A stretch of 64,000 nt of DNA from Bacteroidota bacterium (GTDB taxonomy: Bacteria > Bacteroidota > JABWAT01): positions 317,259 to 381,258 of the forward strand of contig JABWAT010000001.1 in the NCBI GenBank assembly GCA_013360915.1. The letters are read 5' to 3'. The notes under the pieces are model-generated. The model ran no database searches. It was given only the letters and a program-made list of their open reading frames with translations, and was not told where the DNA came from. The position numbers and the translations under genes were made by a program. Shown piece by piece: positions 54,250 through 62,048 of the stretch. Positions within the stretch are counted from its first letter, which is position 1, and each line of letters begins with the position of its first letter.

Positions 54250-54936
54250 TTATCCGATCGTCAGCTTAAGTTGGCGGTCACTTCCTGCTTCCACTCTGAT
54301 TTCGATGGGCTCCCCCTTGAAATCAGGATGAAATATATCCACCCGATAGGTGCCAGGCTGCAATCCGTCAAAGCGGAAGGTTCCCTGTGGTGATACACGC
54401 TGAAAAAAAGGCGTATCCAGCACCAGGATGTATGCAGACATGTTGGTGTGAATGTTACAGAAAACCTGAACCACACCAGGTCGTTCAAACGCCTGATAGA
54501 TGGTTTCACCCGTCAGACGCTTGCCAATATTGAAACTTTTAACCGGAGACTTACTGAATACATTGTGGTAAATCCGGTCCATGTTTACGATCGAAACGGT
54601 GGACCCAACGGTAACAGGCGTGACCCTTGGATGAAAAGTGACATTCTTCTGATTCAGTTCAGGTGAATTCGAAAGAGGTTCCGGTTTGATGGGCTGATCA
54701 ATCCGCGTCAGATAGACGATGGCATCTTCAAGCGGATTCGAATTTTCAGCTTTGGAGGGGGTCTTTTTAGCCTGGTAACGGCTTCTGTACAAAGCCCCCC
54801 GCTCGCGGACCCCGAGGGCGGACTGTGAGGATTGAATCTGTACCGTTCCCTGAATGGTAACAGAAGAAGTCGTCTGTCCCTCTGACCGGGACAGACCGGT
54901 AAGTAACAGACCAGAAAGTAGTAAAAACCTGATCAT
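54250..54936 (-). CDS. Periplasmic cupredoxin with a C-terminal CarboxypepD-like domain
   Basis: 228 residues. A signal peptide covers about 1-20. A cupredoxin domain (about 65-172) has a complete type 1 copper set, H124, C160, H163 and M166 (the C-x2-H-x2-M spacing in FCNIHTNM). A carboxypeptidase-regulatory-like beta domain follows (GTFRFDGLQPGTYRVDIFHPDFKG, 185-208). Similar proteins are often labelled methylamine utilisation protein, but no mau genes are here. It is expected to bind copper or exchange electrons in the periplasm, possibly as the ligand of the adjacent cyclase. Confidence 0.87.
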   Translation of the reverse strand: MIRFLLLSGLLLTGLSRSEGQTTSSVTIQGTVQIQSSQSALGVRERGALYRSRYQAKKTPSKAENSNPLEDAIVYLTRIDQPIKPEPLSNSPELNQKNVTFHPRVTPVTVGSTVSIVNMDRIYHNVFSKSPVKSFNIGKRLTGETIYQAFERPGVVQVFCNIHTNMSAYILVLDTPFFQRVSPQGTFRFDGLQPGTYRVDIFHPDFKGEPIEIRVEAGSDRQLKLTIG

Positions 54937-54997
54937 GGCATGTAAGATTTAATTTGGAAAAAGTCTTATCAGCCACAATAATACGGTTTTTTCTGGA

Positions 54998-56011
54998 TCA
55001 GAGAATAACGAGCATCTCCCGTGTGGCCTGCGTCAAGATAGTAAACTGTTCTTCCAGACGTACTTTCTCGACTTGTTTACGACGGATTCGTTGATTCAGA
55101 TCATCTGCCAGACCCTGATAGTAGGCATCCTGATCGGGTTTATATGATTTGACACGGATCATCAACTGGTGAGAATCACTTTCCAGGATGGCTTTCAGTC
55201 TGGATTGAATTGAATCGGTCAGGACTCGCAGTTTCTTCTCTTCCATCCGGTAACGATCAATTTTACCAGCCAGGGATTCCCCAATCTGCTCCACTTCGAT
55301 ATACAGATGGGCCTTGGCTTCAATTTTCCTGAGCACATCCAGATCCGATTGATGGTACGCATCATTGATTGCCTTCATCACTTCATCAAAGTAAGCCAGT
55401 TCAGACTCATTTCTGGCCTTATCCGGATGGTAGATCTTGGCAAGATCCCGGTAAAGGGTTCTAAGCTCTGATTTTTGTTCTTCAGTCAATTCCCGGCGGC
55501 TTTGCTTCATAGCTCTCAGCGTCCGCTCATCTTCATCCAGCTGATGCGCATCGGCTTCCAGCTGCCGCGTCAGGTCGGTCAGTTCATCAAGAATCGATTG
55601 CTCGTCCACCGGTTTACCCGCATGAAACCGTTCAATTTTCATCCGGACCATTCTGATTTCATAATCCAGTTTGTCTAATTGAAGGTATAACCGCCCGACC
55701 CGGAAATTGTAGTCGGTCTGGAACAAACCCAGCTCGGTTTCCAGATCATCCAGTTCCAGAAAACGATCGCCCAACTGGTTTCTCAGATCAGTCACCAGGC
55801 CTTTCAACCGTTCCAACTCAATTTCGTCCGCCGTTCTGACACGGGTGATTTTCCGGCCGGCATATTTCCGCAGACATTCCGTCCTGATCTCACTCAGAAC
55901 TTCAAACGCTTTTTCAAAAGCCTCTGAAGATTGCTTGAAGTCATGGCGGTCCGAAGCCTGCACCGCCTGGTTGTAATAGGCGGTAAAGATTTCATAAAGA
56001 GCCGTGTTCAT
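54998..56011 (-). CDS. Coiled-coil protein with an internal J domain
   Basis: 337 residues, no signal peptide. A TPR-like N terminus (1-50) is followed by a long coiled coil (60-170), a J domain (about 174-230) with the HPD motif at 195-197 and the usual YRDLAKIYHPDKA and EVMKAINDAYH helices, then a second coiled coil (235-330). The J domain implies stimulation of a DnaK/Hsp70 ATPase. No Gly/Phe or zinc region is present, so it is a class C J protein. It overlaps the WD40 gene by four bases. Confidence 0.83.
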   Translation of the reverse strand: MNTALYEIFTAYYNQAVQASDRHDFKQSSEAFEKAFEVLSEIRTECLRKYAGRKITRVRTADEIELERLKGLVTDLRNQLGDRFLELDDLETELGLFQTDYNFRVGRLYLQLDKLDYEIRMVRMKIERFHAGKPVDEQSILDELTDLTRQLEADAHQLDEDERTLRAMKQSRRELTEEQKSELRTLYRDLAKIYHPDKARNESELAYFDEVMKAINDAYHQSDLDVLRKIEAKAHLYIEVEQIGESLAGKIDRYRMEEKKLRVLTDSIQSRLKAILESDSHQLMIRVKSYKPDQDAYYQGLADDLNQRIRRKQVEKVRLEEQFTILTQATREMLVIL

Positions 56012-58263
56012 CGCAATCCCCGCAATTCTTCGTCAATATTCCAGATTCTCATTTCTCCACCGTACCCATTCATCAGGTACCGTCCGTTCGGGGAAACCCT
56101 CAGATTGGTTCCTCCTTTGATGGTTGCAATCATCGACCGCTCCTGCAGAGACCAGATCCGGGTCATGTTATCCAATCCCCCGCTCATCACCATGGGTTTG
56201 TCGGGATGAAAAACAACCGCAGTGATATTCTGCTGATGCGAACCTATGGTCCCTAGATCATTTCCGGTGATCGTGGACCATAGTTGCAAATCCTGACGGA
56301 TTCCCGTGGCCAAAACCAAACCATCTGGTGAAATGGCCATGGCGGTGACTTTTCGCTTCGGATCATCGAGCATCCAGAGCAGTGAACCGGATCCGCGATC
56401 CCAGACCGCCAACTGACCAGCTTCCGTACGGGCATAAACGAAATGGTTGTTTTCAGAAACCCTGATTTCGATGGCCATCGACGTCAGTCCGCGGTAGTCT
56501 GTGATCACCTTTCCGTTGGTCAGTCCGTAAAGTTTAACCACGTAATCCAGGCCACAGGCCAATAAATAGGAACCATCCGGACTCAGAATCGCCGACTTGA
56601 CGATCTTTTGATTGCCTTCAAAGGATTGGATAATCTCATTGGTCCGGCAATCGTAAATGGTCAGTGATTGTTCACCCCTGATCAGAATCAGTGGCTCTAT
56701 ACCAAAAAAGGCCACTTGTCTGATCCGGTCTTCAGGAATTTCGATGTCATGCAGAAAACTGACCGAATCGATATCCCAGATCTGAACCGTTTTTTCATCC
56801 GAGGCGTAGGCAAAATGCTTTCCATCCGGTGAAAACGACAGGGTCCTCGGCCAGACATAGCCGGTATCAAAAGCCGATTCAACAGTACCGGTTGCCAGGT
56901 TCCAGATTTTGATTTTATTATCCGTTCCACCAACAGCCACTCGTCGGTCGTCCGGATGAAATTCACTGGCTTTGAGGTACCCTTCCGGCATCAGGAAAAT
57001 GGCATAACAGGATCCGGTGGTATAATCAAAGATTTTAATGGAATTATCCCACCCTCTGCAGGCAACATAGGGTTTACCCTGACTGAACGGATTGTTGAAA
57101 ATCCAGTCATCCGTACTGTGAAAATCAGAAAGGACATGTCCTTCAGTCAGATCCCAGATGGTGACCCGATGGTCCTTGCTTGAAGAAAGGGCAAACCGTC
57201 CGTCTCCCGAAAAAACGATTCCCATCATCTTATCACTGGAGCCCCCATCAATGACGGTCAGCTCATGCTCAACATCGATAACACGTGCGAACTCACCGTT
57301 CCGGGTGGTGGCCAGCAACCGTCCGGTGGTCTGCTGATATACCAATGAATCAATCCAGGAATTGTCATATTCAAACCGGGAAACCCAGGCGCCTGTTTTC
57401 ATATCGCCGGTAATGATGGTCTTATACTCACTTCCGAGGGCAAAACGGTTCCCATCGGGAGACAGTGCCAGAGATCGCACATATTCTCTTGGCAGTTGCA
57501 CGGTCCAGACGGGTGTCCCACTCTGAATCGACCATAAAATCAGATTCTGATCAGAACCATAAGTCAGCACTTCTTCCCGGCCGGGTACCGGATGAAGGGA
57601 AAGAACCGATCCGTCGTGGGCATGAAAAACCTGCAGACACTCCCCTGTTACCGGATTCCAGGTCTTCACGGTTCCCGCAGAGGAGCCAGTAAACAAAACT
57701 CCGCCATCCGCTGACATTTTCATTACGGTTACTTCTTCTTCATAACCGCCGATCAGAAGTGTATCGCCAGACTGTATCCCCAGTACTTTAATGCGATTAC
57801 TCGAAAGAATCACCATCGAGTCTCCATCCGGACTGAACCCAATATCGTTCAGAAGACTTTCCCCGATACGAAGCCCCTCTCTGACATAGATTTCCTTGGT
57901 AACCACCTCGCTCAGAAGGTCGCCCTTCCTGGCCTGCATGGTTACGGTTTTCCGACCGCCGGAATAAAAGCGATGATAGACAATGGGTTCTGAGAGGAAG
58001 TCGGTTTGCCAGTCTGCGGCCTGATCAAAATTATACCGGACCGATACCGGCTCCCCTTCCTGGTTACTGTCGAAAAAATGCCGGGCATTGAATGCAAATT
58101 CCGTATTGATATAGCCAGACTCGGGGAATGGAAAGAAATTAAGGTTTCTGAAATGAATCAGGGTCTGAGAATGCTCAAGACCAAGCTTCAGCGATCGCCT
58201 TTCTGAATGCAGGTCAAACCGGCCGGGGAGCCGGGTTGAAGCAGAGGTTATTTCACGGGACAT
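56008..58263 (-). CDS. WD40-repeat protein with an N-terminal PKD-like domain
   Basis: 751 residues, no signal peptide or transmembrane helix. Residues about 75-130 resemble a PKD/Ig-like fold (VRYNFDQAADW...YHRFYSGGRKTVTMQA). From about 140 to the end run roughly 14 WD40 repeats (units such as GFSPDGDSMVILSSNRIKV, KTWNPVTGECLQVF and RIWSLQERSMIATI), enough for two seven-bladed propellers. It is a scaffold for protein complexes. Translationally coupled to the J-domain protein, so the two probably work together. Confidence 0.85.
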   Translation of the reverse strand: MSREITSASTRLPGRFDLHSERRSLKLGLEHSQTLIHFRNLNFFPFPESGYINTEFAFNARHFFDSNQEGEPVSVRYNFDQAADWQTDFLSEPIVYHRFYSGGRKTVTMQARKGDLLSEVVTKEIYVREGLRIGESLLNDIGFSPDGDSMVILSSNRIKVLGIQSGDTLLIGGYEEEVTVMKMSADGGVLFTGSSAGTVKTWNPVTGECLQVFHAHDGSVLSLHPVPGREEVLTYGSDQNLILWSIQSGTPVWTVQLPREYVRSLALSPDGNRFALGSEYKTIITGDMKTGAWVSRFEYDNSWIDSLVYQQTTGRLLATTRNGEFARVIDVEHELTVIDGGSSDKMMGIVFSGDGRFALSSSKDHRVTIWDLTEGHVLSDFHSTDDWIFNNPFSQGKPYVACRGWDNSIKIFDYTTGSCYAIFLMPEGYLKASEFHPDDRRVAVGGTDNKIKIWNLATGTVESAFDTGYVWPRTLSFSPDGKHFAYASDEKTVQIWDIDSVSFLHDIEIPEDRIRQVAFFGIEPLILIRGEQSLTIYDCRTNEIIQSFEGNQKIVKSAILSPDGSYLLACGLDYVVKLYGLTNGKVITDYRGLTSMAIEIRVSENNHFVYARTEAGQLAVWDRGSGSLLWMLDDPKRKVTAMAISPDGLVLATGIRQDLQLWSTITGNDLGTIGSHQQNITAVVFHPDKPMVMSGGLDNMTRIWSLQERSMIATIKGGTNLRVSPNGRYLMNGYGGEMRIWNIDEELRGLR

Positions 58264-58272
58264 GGGGACACC

Positions 58273-58746
58273 TCATGATGCTTTAAGTTTTTTTGCGAGC
58301 CGGGAAATATCATATCCCCGCTCAAATACCTTGGAAAGAACAAGAACCGTCGATGCCCGCAGGGTTCCGGGTATCAGACGGATGCGGCGGAGTATTTCTG
58401 ATAATCCATCCGGTGAATGGGTTTCAATCCGGATCAGAAAATTGTCATCGCCGGCTACATCATAGCAATCTATAATTTCGGGAATTTCTTTTAAAAATTC
58501 ACTATAGGCACCCGAATCAACCGTTGCAATGGTTGACACACGGATGAAGGCGGCGAAATTTCCGCTTACCATCGTCGGATTCAGGATGGCTCCATATCCT
58601 TTGATGATATCCAGTTTTTCCATGCGTTTCACACGCTCGAATACAGTCGGACCCGACAGATTCACCAATTTACCAATATCAGCATAGGTTGCTTTCGCAT
58701 CCGTCTGAAGTGCAGTGAGGATTTTGAGGTCTGTTTCGTCCAGCAT
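58273..58746 (-). CDS. Lrp/AsnC-family transcription regulator
   Basis: 157 residues. An N-terminal HTH (LDETDLKILTALQTDAKATYADIGKLVNLSGPTVFERVKRME) and a C-terminal RAM/AsnC effector domain (YDVAGDDNFLIRIE, with the G-D ligand turn). It usually binds an amino acid and forms octamers. It is nine bases before the WD40 gene on the same strand, and an inverted repeat sits on its own promoter. Confidence 0.92.
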   Translation of the reverse strand: MLDETDLKILTALQTDAKATYADIGKLVNLSGPTVFERVKRMEKLDIIKGYGAILNPTMVSGNFAAFIRVSTIATVDSGAYSEFLKEIPEIIDCYDVAGDDNFLIRIETHSPDGLSEILRRIRLIPGTLRASTVLVLSKVFERGYDISRLAKKLKAS

Positions 58747-58771
58747 CCGAATAACTTTTGGATAATATGGA

Positions 58772-58818
58772 CGAATTTACCAACAATATTAGGCCATGTC
58801 AACCATGTTACTAATATT
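58772..58818 (-). promoter_or_regulatory. Lrp-gene promoter flanked by an inverted repeat
   Basis: Minus-strand TTGACA (58802-58797), 17-base spacer, TAAATTCG (58779-58772). An 8-base inverted repeat, AATATTAG (58785-58792) and CTAATATT (58811-58818), has one arm upstream of the -33 box and the other within the spacer. It is a good candidate Lrp-family autoregulatory operator. Confidence 0.6.
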
Positions 58819-58934
58819 ATTAATACTTTTTATTTATTTTTTGTATGTGGTTCGGAATCTGGCCCCAAATCCGAATAGAATTTGGAGCGGGTTCGATGGG
58901 TCCGAATGTCATTCGGAAAATGGTTGGACCGTAT

Positions 58935-59864
58935 TTACTGAGGAAGGGACTCCTCAATATCCTCCTGCTTGGCTGATATGACCCGGTTCCGGCCCGAATT
59001 TTTGGCAAGATAAAGGGCCTTATCGGCTGTATCGATAAATTGGGTCGGGGTCATGGAAGCCGAGTATTGGGCCACCCCGGCCGAAAGGGTAAAATGCACG
59101 GTTTGACCGTTGACATAAAAAATCTTCGATTGAAAATCGATGCGGACCCGCTCGGCAAAAGCGTAGGCACCCTGAGAATCAGCACCAAAAAGAAGCAGTA
59201 AAAACTCTTCACCACCATACCGCACAATGATATCATCGGTACGTGCACGGCGAAGCAGGATTTCTCCGAGGGTTTTAAGCACCTGGTCACCAAACAAATG
59301 GCCAAAGGTGTCGTTAATCTTTTTAAAATGATCAATATCAACCATGACACCCGAAATGGGGATTCCATGCCGCTGAGACCGTTTCAGTTCGGTTTGCATG
59401 CGGTACTCGAGAATGGAACGGTTGTACAGACCGGTAAGGGTATCGGTCACTGCCTTTTCTCTCAGGCTTTTCTGAATCCGGTAGTTCCGGATGGCAACTT
59501 TCACTCTCGCACAGAATTCGGCTGTATGAATCGGACGAATCACAAAATCAACTGCACCCATCTCGAGACCATGAACAATTTTTTCGGTGCTCGGTGCAGA
59601 ATTACTGACCAGCAGAATGGGAATTTCGTGGGTGGTTTGGGCACTTTTCAGCAAATCCAGTACATTATACCCATCGGTATCGGGAAGCGACGTGGCAACG
59701 ATGATCACATCAGGAAGCTCGTTAAAGGCCCTTTCCACTCCCTCTTTTCCGGTTGTGGAAATGGTGACATCATATTGATCCTGCTTAAGCAATGACTGCT
59801 TTACATTATCAGCAAAATCTTCATCGCTTTCTATGATGTGGATTCGTACCGTCGCTAAATTCAT
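58935..59864 (-). CDS. Diguanylate cyclase with a degenerate receiver domain
   Basis: 309 residues. The GGDEF domain (about 135-300) is active by sequence: GGEEF near residue 218, the DIDHFKKINDTFGH metal/substrate region, and an I-site RxxD (RTDD) exactly five residues upstream of GGEEF for feedback by c-di-GMP. The N-terminal receiver (1-120) has Ala57 at the phospho-acceptor position, Arg110 for the conserved Lys, and E12-S13 in place of the acidic pair. It overlaps the intact receiver gene by four bases. Confidence 0.92.
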   Translation of the reverse strand: MNLATVRIHIIESDEDFADNVKQSLLKQDQYDVTISTTGKEGVERAFNELPDVIIVATSLPDTDGYNVLDLLKSAQTTHEIPILLVSNSAPSTEKIVHGLEMGAVDFVIRPIHTAEFCARVKVAIRNYRIQKSLREKAVTDTLTGLYNRSILEYRMQTELKRSQRHGIPISGVMVDIDHFKKINDTFGHLFGDQVLKTLGEILLRRARTDDIIVRYGGEEFLLLLFGADSQGAYAFAERVRIDFQSKIFYVNGQTVHFTLSAGVAQYSASMTPTQFIDTADKALYLAKNSGRNRVISAKQEDIEESLPQ

Positions 59865-60244
59865 TGGACCGCCAGGTGTTCTTTAACCTTACTGCGTAAA
59901 TCGGCAGGCATGATCGGTTTGTTAAGAAAATCGGTACAGCCAGCCTCCATGGCCCGCATGTAATCACTGTCGAGCGTGTAGGCTGTCAGAGCAATAATCG
60001 GGGTGTTAAATAAACCGGGATCACTCCGCAGAATCCGGGTAGCCTCCCATCCATCCAGAATCGGGAGGTTCAGATCCATAATGATCAGGTCAGGGCGTTT
60101 GGCCTTGGCCATGGCAACACCCATCCGGCCGTCAGAGGCAAATATCAGATCGTATTCACCGGAAAGAACCTGCTGGATAAAATCTCTGTTATCTTCCAGA
60201 TCCTCAACCACCAGTACTTTTTTCTTTCCTGCAGACAGTGACAT
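59861..60244 (-). CDS. Single-domain response regulator (CheY-like)
   Basis: 127 residues. A complete receiver: E14/D15, phospho-acceptor D57 (IIMDLNLP), T87 and K109 (LNKPIMP). The sequence is closest to the receivers at the end of hybrid kinases. No output domain. Coupled by a four-base overlap to the diguanylate cyclase whose own receiver is degenerate. Confidence 0.93.
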   Translation of the reverse strand: MSLSAGKKKVLVVEDLEDNRDFIQQVLSGEYDLIFASDGRMGVAMAKAKRPDLIIMDLNLPILDGWEATRILRSDPGLFNTPIIALTAYTLDSDYMRAMEAGCTDFLNKPIMPADLRSKVKEHLAVQ

Positions 60245-60282
60245 AACCTCTGAAATGATACAAGGGATGAAAAATTAATTAC

Positions 60283-60313
60283 CTAAAATAAGGATTGATT
60301 GACGGCCATGCAA
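60283..60313 (-). promoter_or_regulatory. Promoter of the receiver/diguanylate cyclase pair
   Basis: Minus-strand TTGCAT (60313-60308), 17-base spacer, TATTTTAG (60290-60283), one mismatch from TAnnTTTG. Leader of about 35 bases. Confidence 0.5.
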
Positions 60314-60346
60314 AGTAATCTTTACGGCTTGACTGGTTTCTGTGAT

Positions 60347-61120
60347 TTACAGAACCGGATAAACCATCGAAAAGGTTACCGCAAGCACAGAATCCGGAAA
60401 TGGCTGAGGCAACCCTGGCCGGTCAAATGACCTCATAACGGCCCGAACGGCCGATTCGGTCATCTCCTTATTAACATTGGAGTATAGCACATCAAGCGTT
60501 TTTAGTTTGCCTGCCGTGGTTACTTCTACTTTAACCATCACCCGACCTCCCCTTCCCTGACCTGCAATGTAACTGAGGGGCTCAATCCATTCCCTTTGGA
60601 TTGTTCTGATCCATGCGGACATATACGGAGCATAGTCCCACTCATAGGAACTGAGCTGAAAGGATCCCTGCCGTGAAAATCCCTTCCGGTCTTCATACAT
60701 GCCTGCTTCACCCCCCGGCTGTGCAGTGCCAGTGTGTTCAGAAGGTTTGTTTTCCTGCTTATCGGTGTTTCCGGGTGAAAGGTCCTGACCGGACTTCGTT
60801 TCCGGGTTCGCCGTCCTTCCTTCCACTGGCCGACCTTTTTTCCATGCCTCCCCGTCAGTTACCTCACTCGGAGTTTCCGAGTAACCGGCCTGATTTCGCA
60901 AACCCTTGTTTATTCCGGGTTCGTCTGCTCTTTTCCAACCGGTATCCACCAGAATATCGGTTTCACGGGTTTTACCCGTCATGATTTCCACCGGCTCTGT
61001 AATTCCCTCCTGCTTTGCTCCCTTCCATGACTGACTAAAAAAAAGCACCAGAAACACAATGAGATGCAAAGTGACTGAAACGGGAATTGCAAACCAGGCT
61101 ATTTTTGTTATGGATGTCAT
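60347..61120 (-). CDS. TonB family protein
   Basis: 257 residues. One N-terminal membrane helix (about 10-30, IPVSVTLHLIVFLVLFF), a polar linker of about 130 residues rich in Gly, Glu and Lys rather than the usual Pro, and a C-terminal TonB domain (about 170-257, with GRGGRVMVKVEVTTAGKLKTLDVLYSN and SAVRAVMRSF). It would carry energy from an ExbB/ExbD stator to outer-membrane receptors. No exbBD is adjacent. It is divergent from the CarH-like gene with 34 bases between start codons. Confidence 0.87.
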   Translation of the reverse strand: MTSITKIAWFAIPVSVTLHLIVFLVLFFSQSWKGAKQEGITEPVEIMTGKTRETDILVDTGWKRADEPGINKGLRNQAGYSETPSEVTDGEAWKKGRPVEGRTANPETKSGQDLSPGNTDKQENKPSEHTGTAQPGGEAGMYEDRKGFSRQGSFQLSSYEWDYAPYMSAWIRTIQREWIEPLSYIAGQGRGGRVMVKVEVTTAGKLKTLDVLYSNVNKEMTESAVRAVMRSFDRPGLPQPFPDSVLAVTFSMVYPVL

Positions 61121-61154
61121 TGACTAACCAACTTATCCTTTGCCTGAATCCTTC

Positions 61155-62048
61155 ATGAAACCAGATCAGATATTTTCTTCTAAAGAAGTCGCCGACATGC
61201 TCGGCGTTAACGAGTCCTCTGTGAAACGGTGGACCGATTCAGGTAAAATAAAATGCATCCGTACTCCCGGAGGACACCGGAAATTCAGACTGGAAGATGT
61301 GAATGATTTTCTGAGAGTCAACAACCTGGGATCCGTTCCATTTTCAGATCAGCTGTTTCAGCGTCGTGATGATGACAACCTGCCGGTGGCCATCCGGTAC
61401 CGAGATTACGGGATTCTTATTCCCCACTTCTACCGGCTGGCCTTGCTGGCAGACAGCAACGAGATTTTTAACTTTCTCACCATTTTGGGAATGCACGACT
61501 ACCCCCTTGCTGATCTGTTCGATTACCTGCTGTCACCGGTCCTTGTCAGAATCGGCACCGATTGGGAAATGGGAAAAGTTTCCGTCGATGAAGAACATGC
61601 AGCAACCGCAGCCATTTTCGATAGCCTCATCCGGTTGCAATTTTCATCAACCCGTCTTCCGAGAAACCCTCATCATGCTCTGATTGCAGTTCTTGAAAAC
61701 GATTTCCATGAAATACCAGCCAAATGCATGGGAATTCTCCTCGACCGGGAAGGTTGGAACATCCACTATCTGGGAGCCAATTCTCCGATTTTCAGTATCG
61801 AAAATGCCATCAGGCGCCAACCACCTTCGGTACTCATCCTCGGATCGACCATTGCACCCGATCAAAACTCTCCGATTCCGGAGGCCGTCGAAAAAATAGG
61901 CCGTTCACTCAAAAATACCGGCGGGCACTTAATCGTCGGTGGGTCGGGTCTTAATTCCTTCCGCGATACCATCCCGTCGGTTGATTGGTGGGCAGGATCT
62001 TTCCGCGAAACCCTTCAGTTTATCCGTACCCGCTTTTCAGCAAACTGA
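61155..62048 (+). CDS. CarH-like MerR-family regulator with a B12-binding domain
   Basis: 297 residues from the ATG at 61155; the TTG at 61140 is less likely. Domains: a MerR/excisionase-type HTH (1-55, with RTPGGHRKFRLEDV), a helical cap (about 85-165) with the W-x9-EH motif (W137, E147, H148) that marks light-sensing adenosylcobalamin regulators, and a Rossmann B12 domain (175-290). The cobalt-ligand loop reads D183-F-H185-E-I-P188, so the His is kept but the usual Gly is Pro. Expected to repress genes in the dark. Its stop codon abuts the converging proS. Confidence 0.86.
   Translation: MKPDQIFSSKEVADMLGVNESSVKRWTDSGKIKCIRTPGGHRKFRLEDVNDFLRVNNLGSVPFSDQLFQRRDDDNLPVAIRYRDYGILIPHFYRLALLADSNEIFNFLTILGMHDYPLADLFDYLLSPVLVRIGTDWEMGKVSVDEEHAATAAIFDSLIRLQFSSTRLPRNPHHALIAVLENDFHEIPAKCMGILLDREGWNIHYLGANSPIFSIENAIRRQPPSVLILGSTIAPDQNSPIPEAVEKIGRSLKNTGGHLIVGGSGLNSFRDTIPSVDWWAGSFRETLQFIRTRFSAN

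Noticed and set aside
58796-58981. 61-residue plus-strand frame with a hydrophobic start
   Set aside because: It arises from A/T-rich promoter sequence, covers the lrp operator and runs into the diguanylate cyclase gene; no ribosome site.
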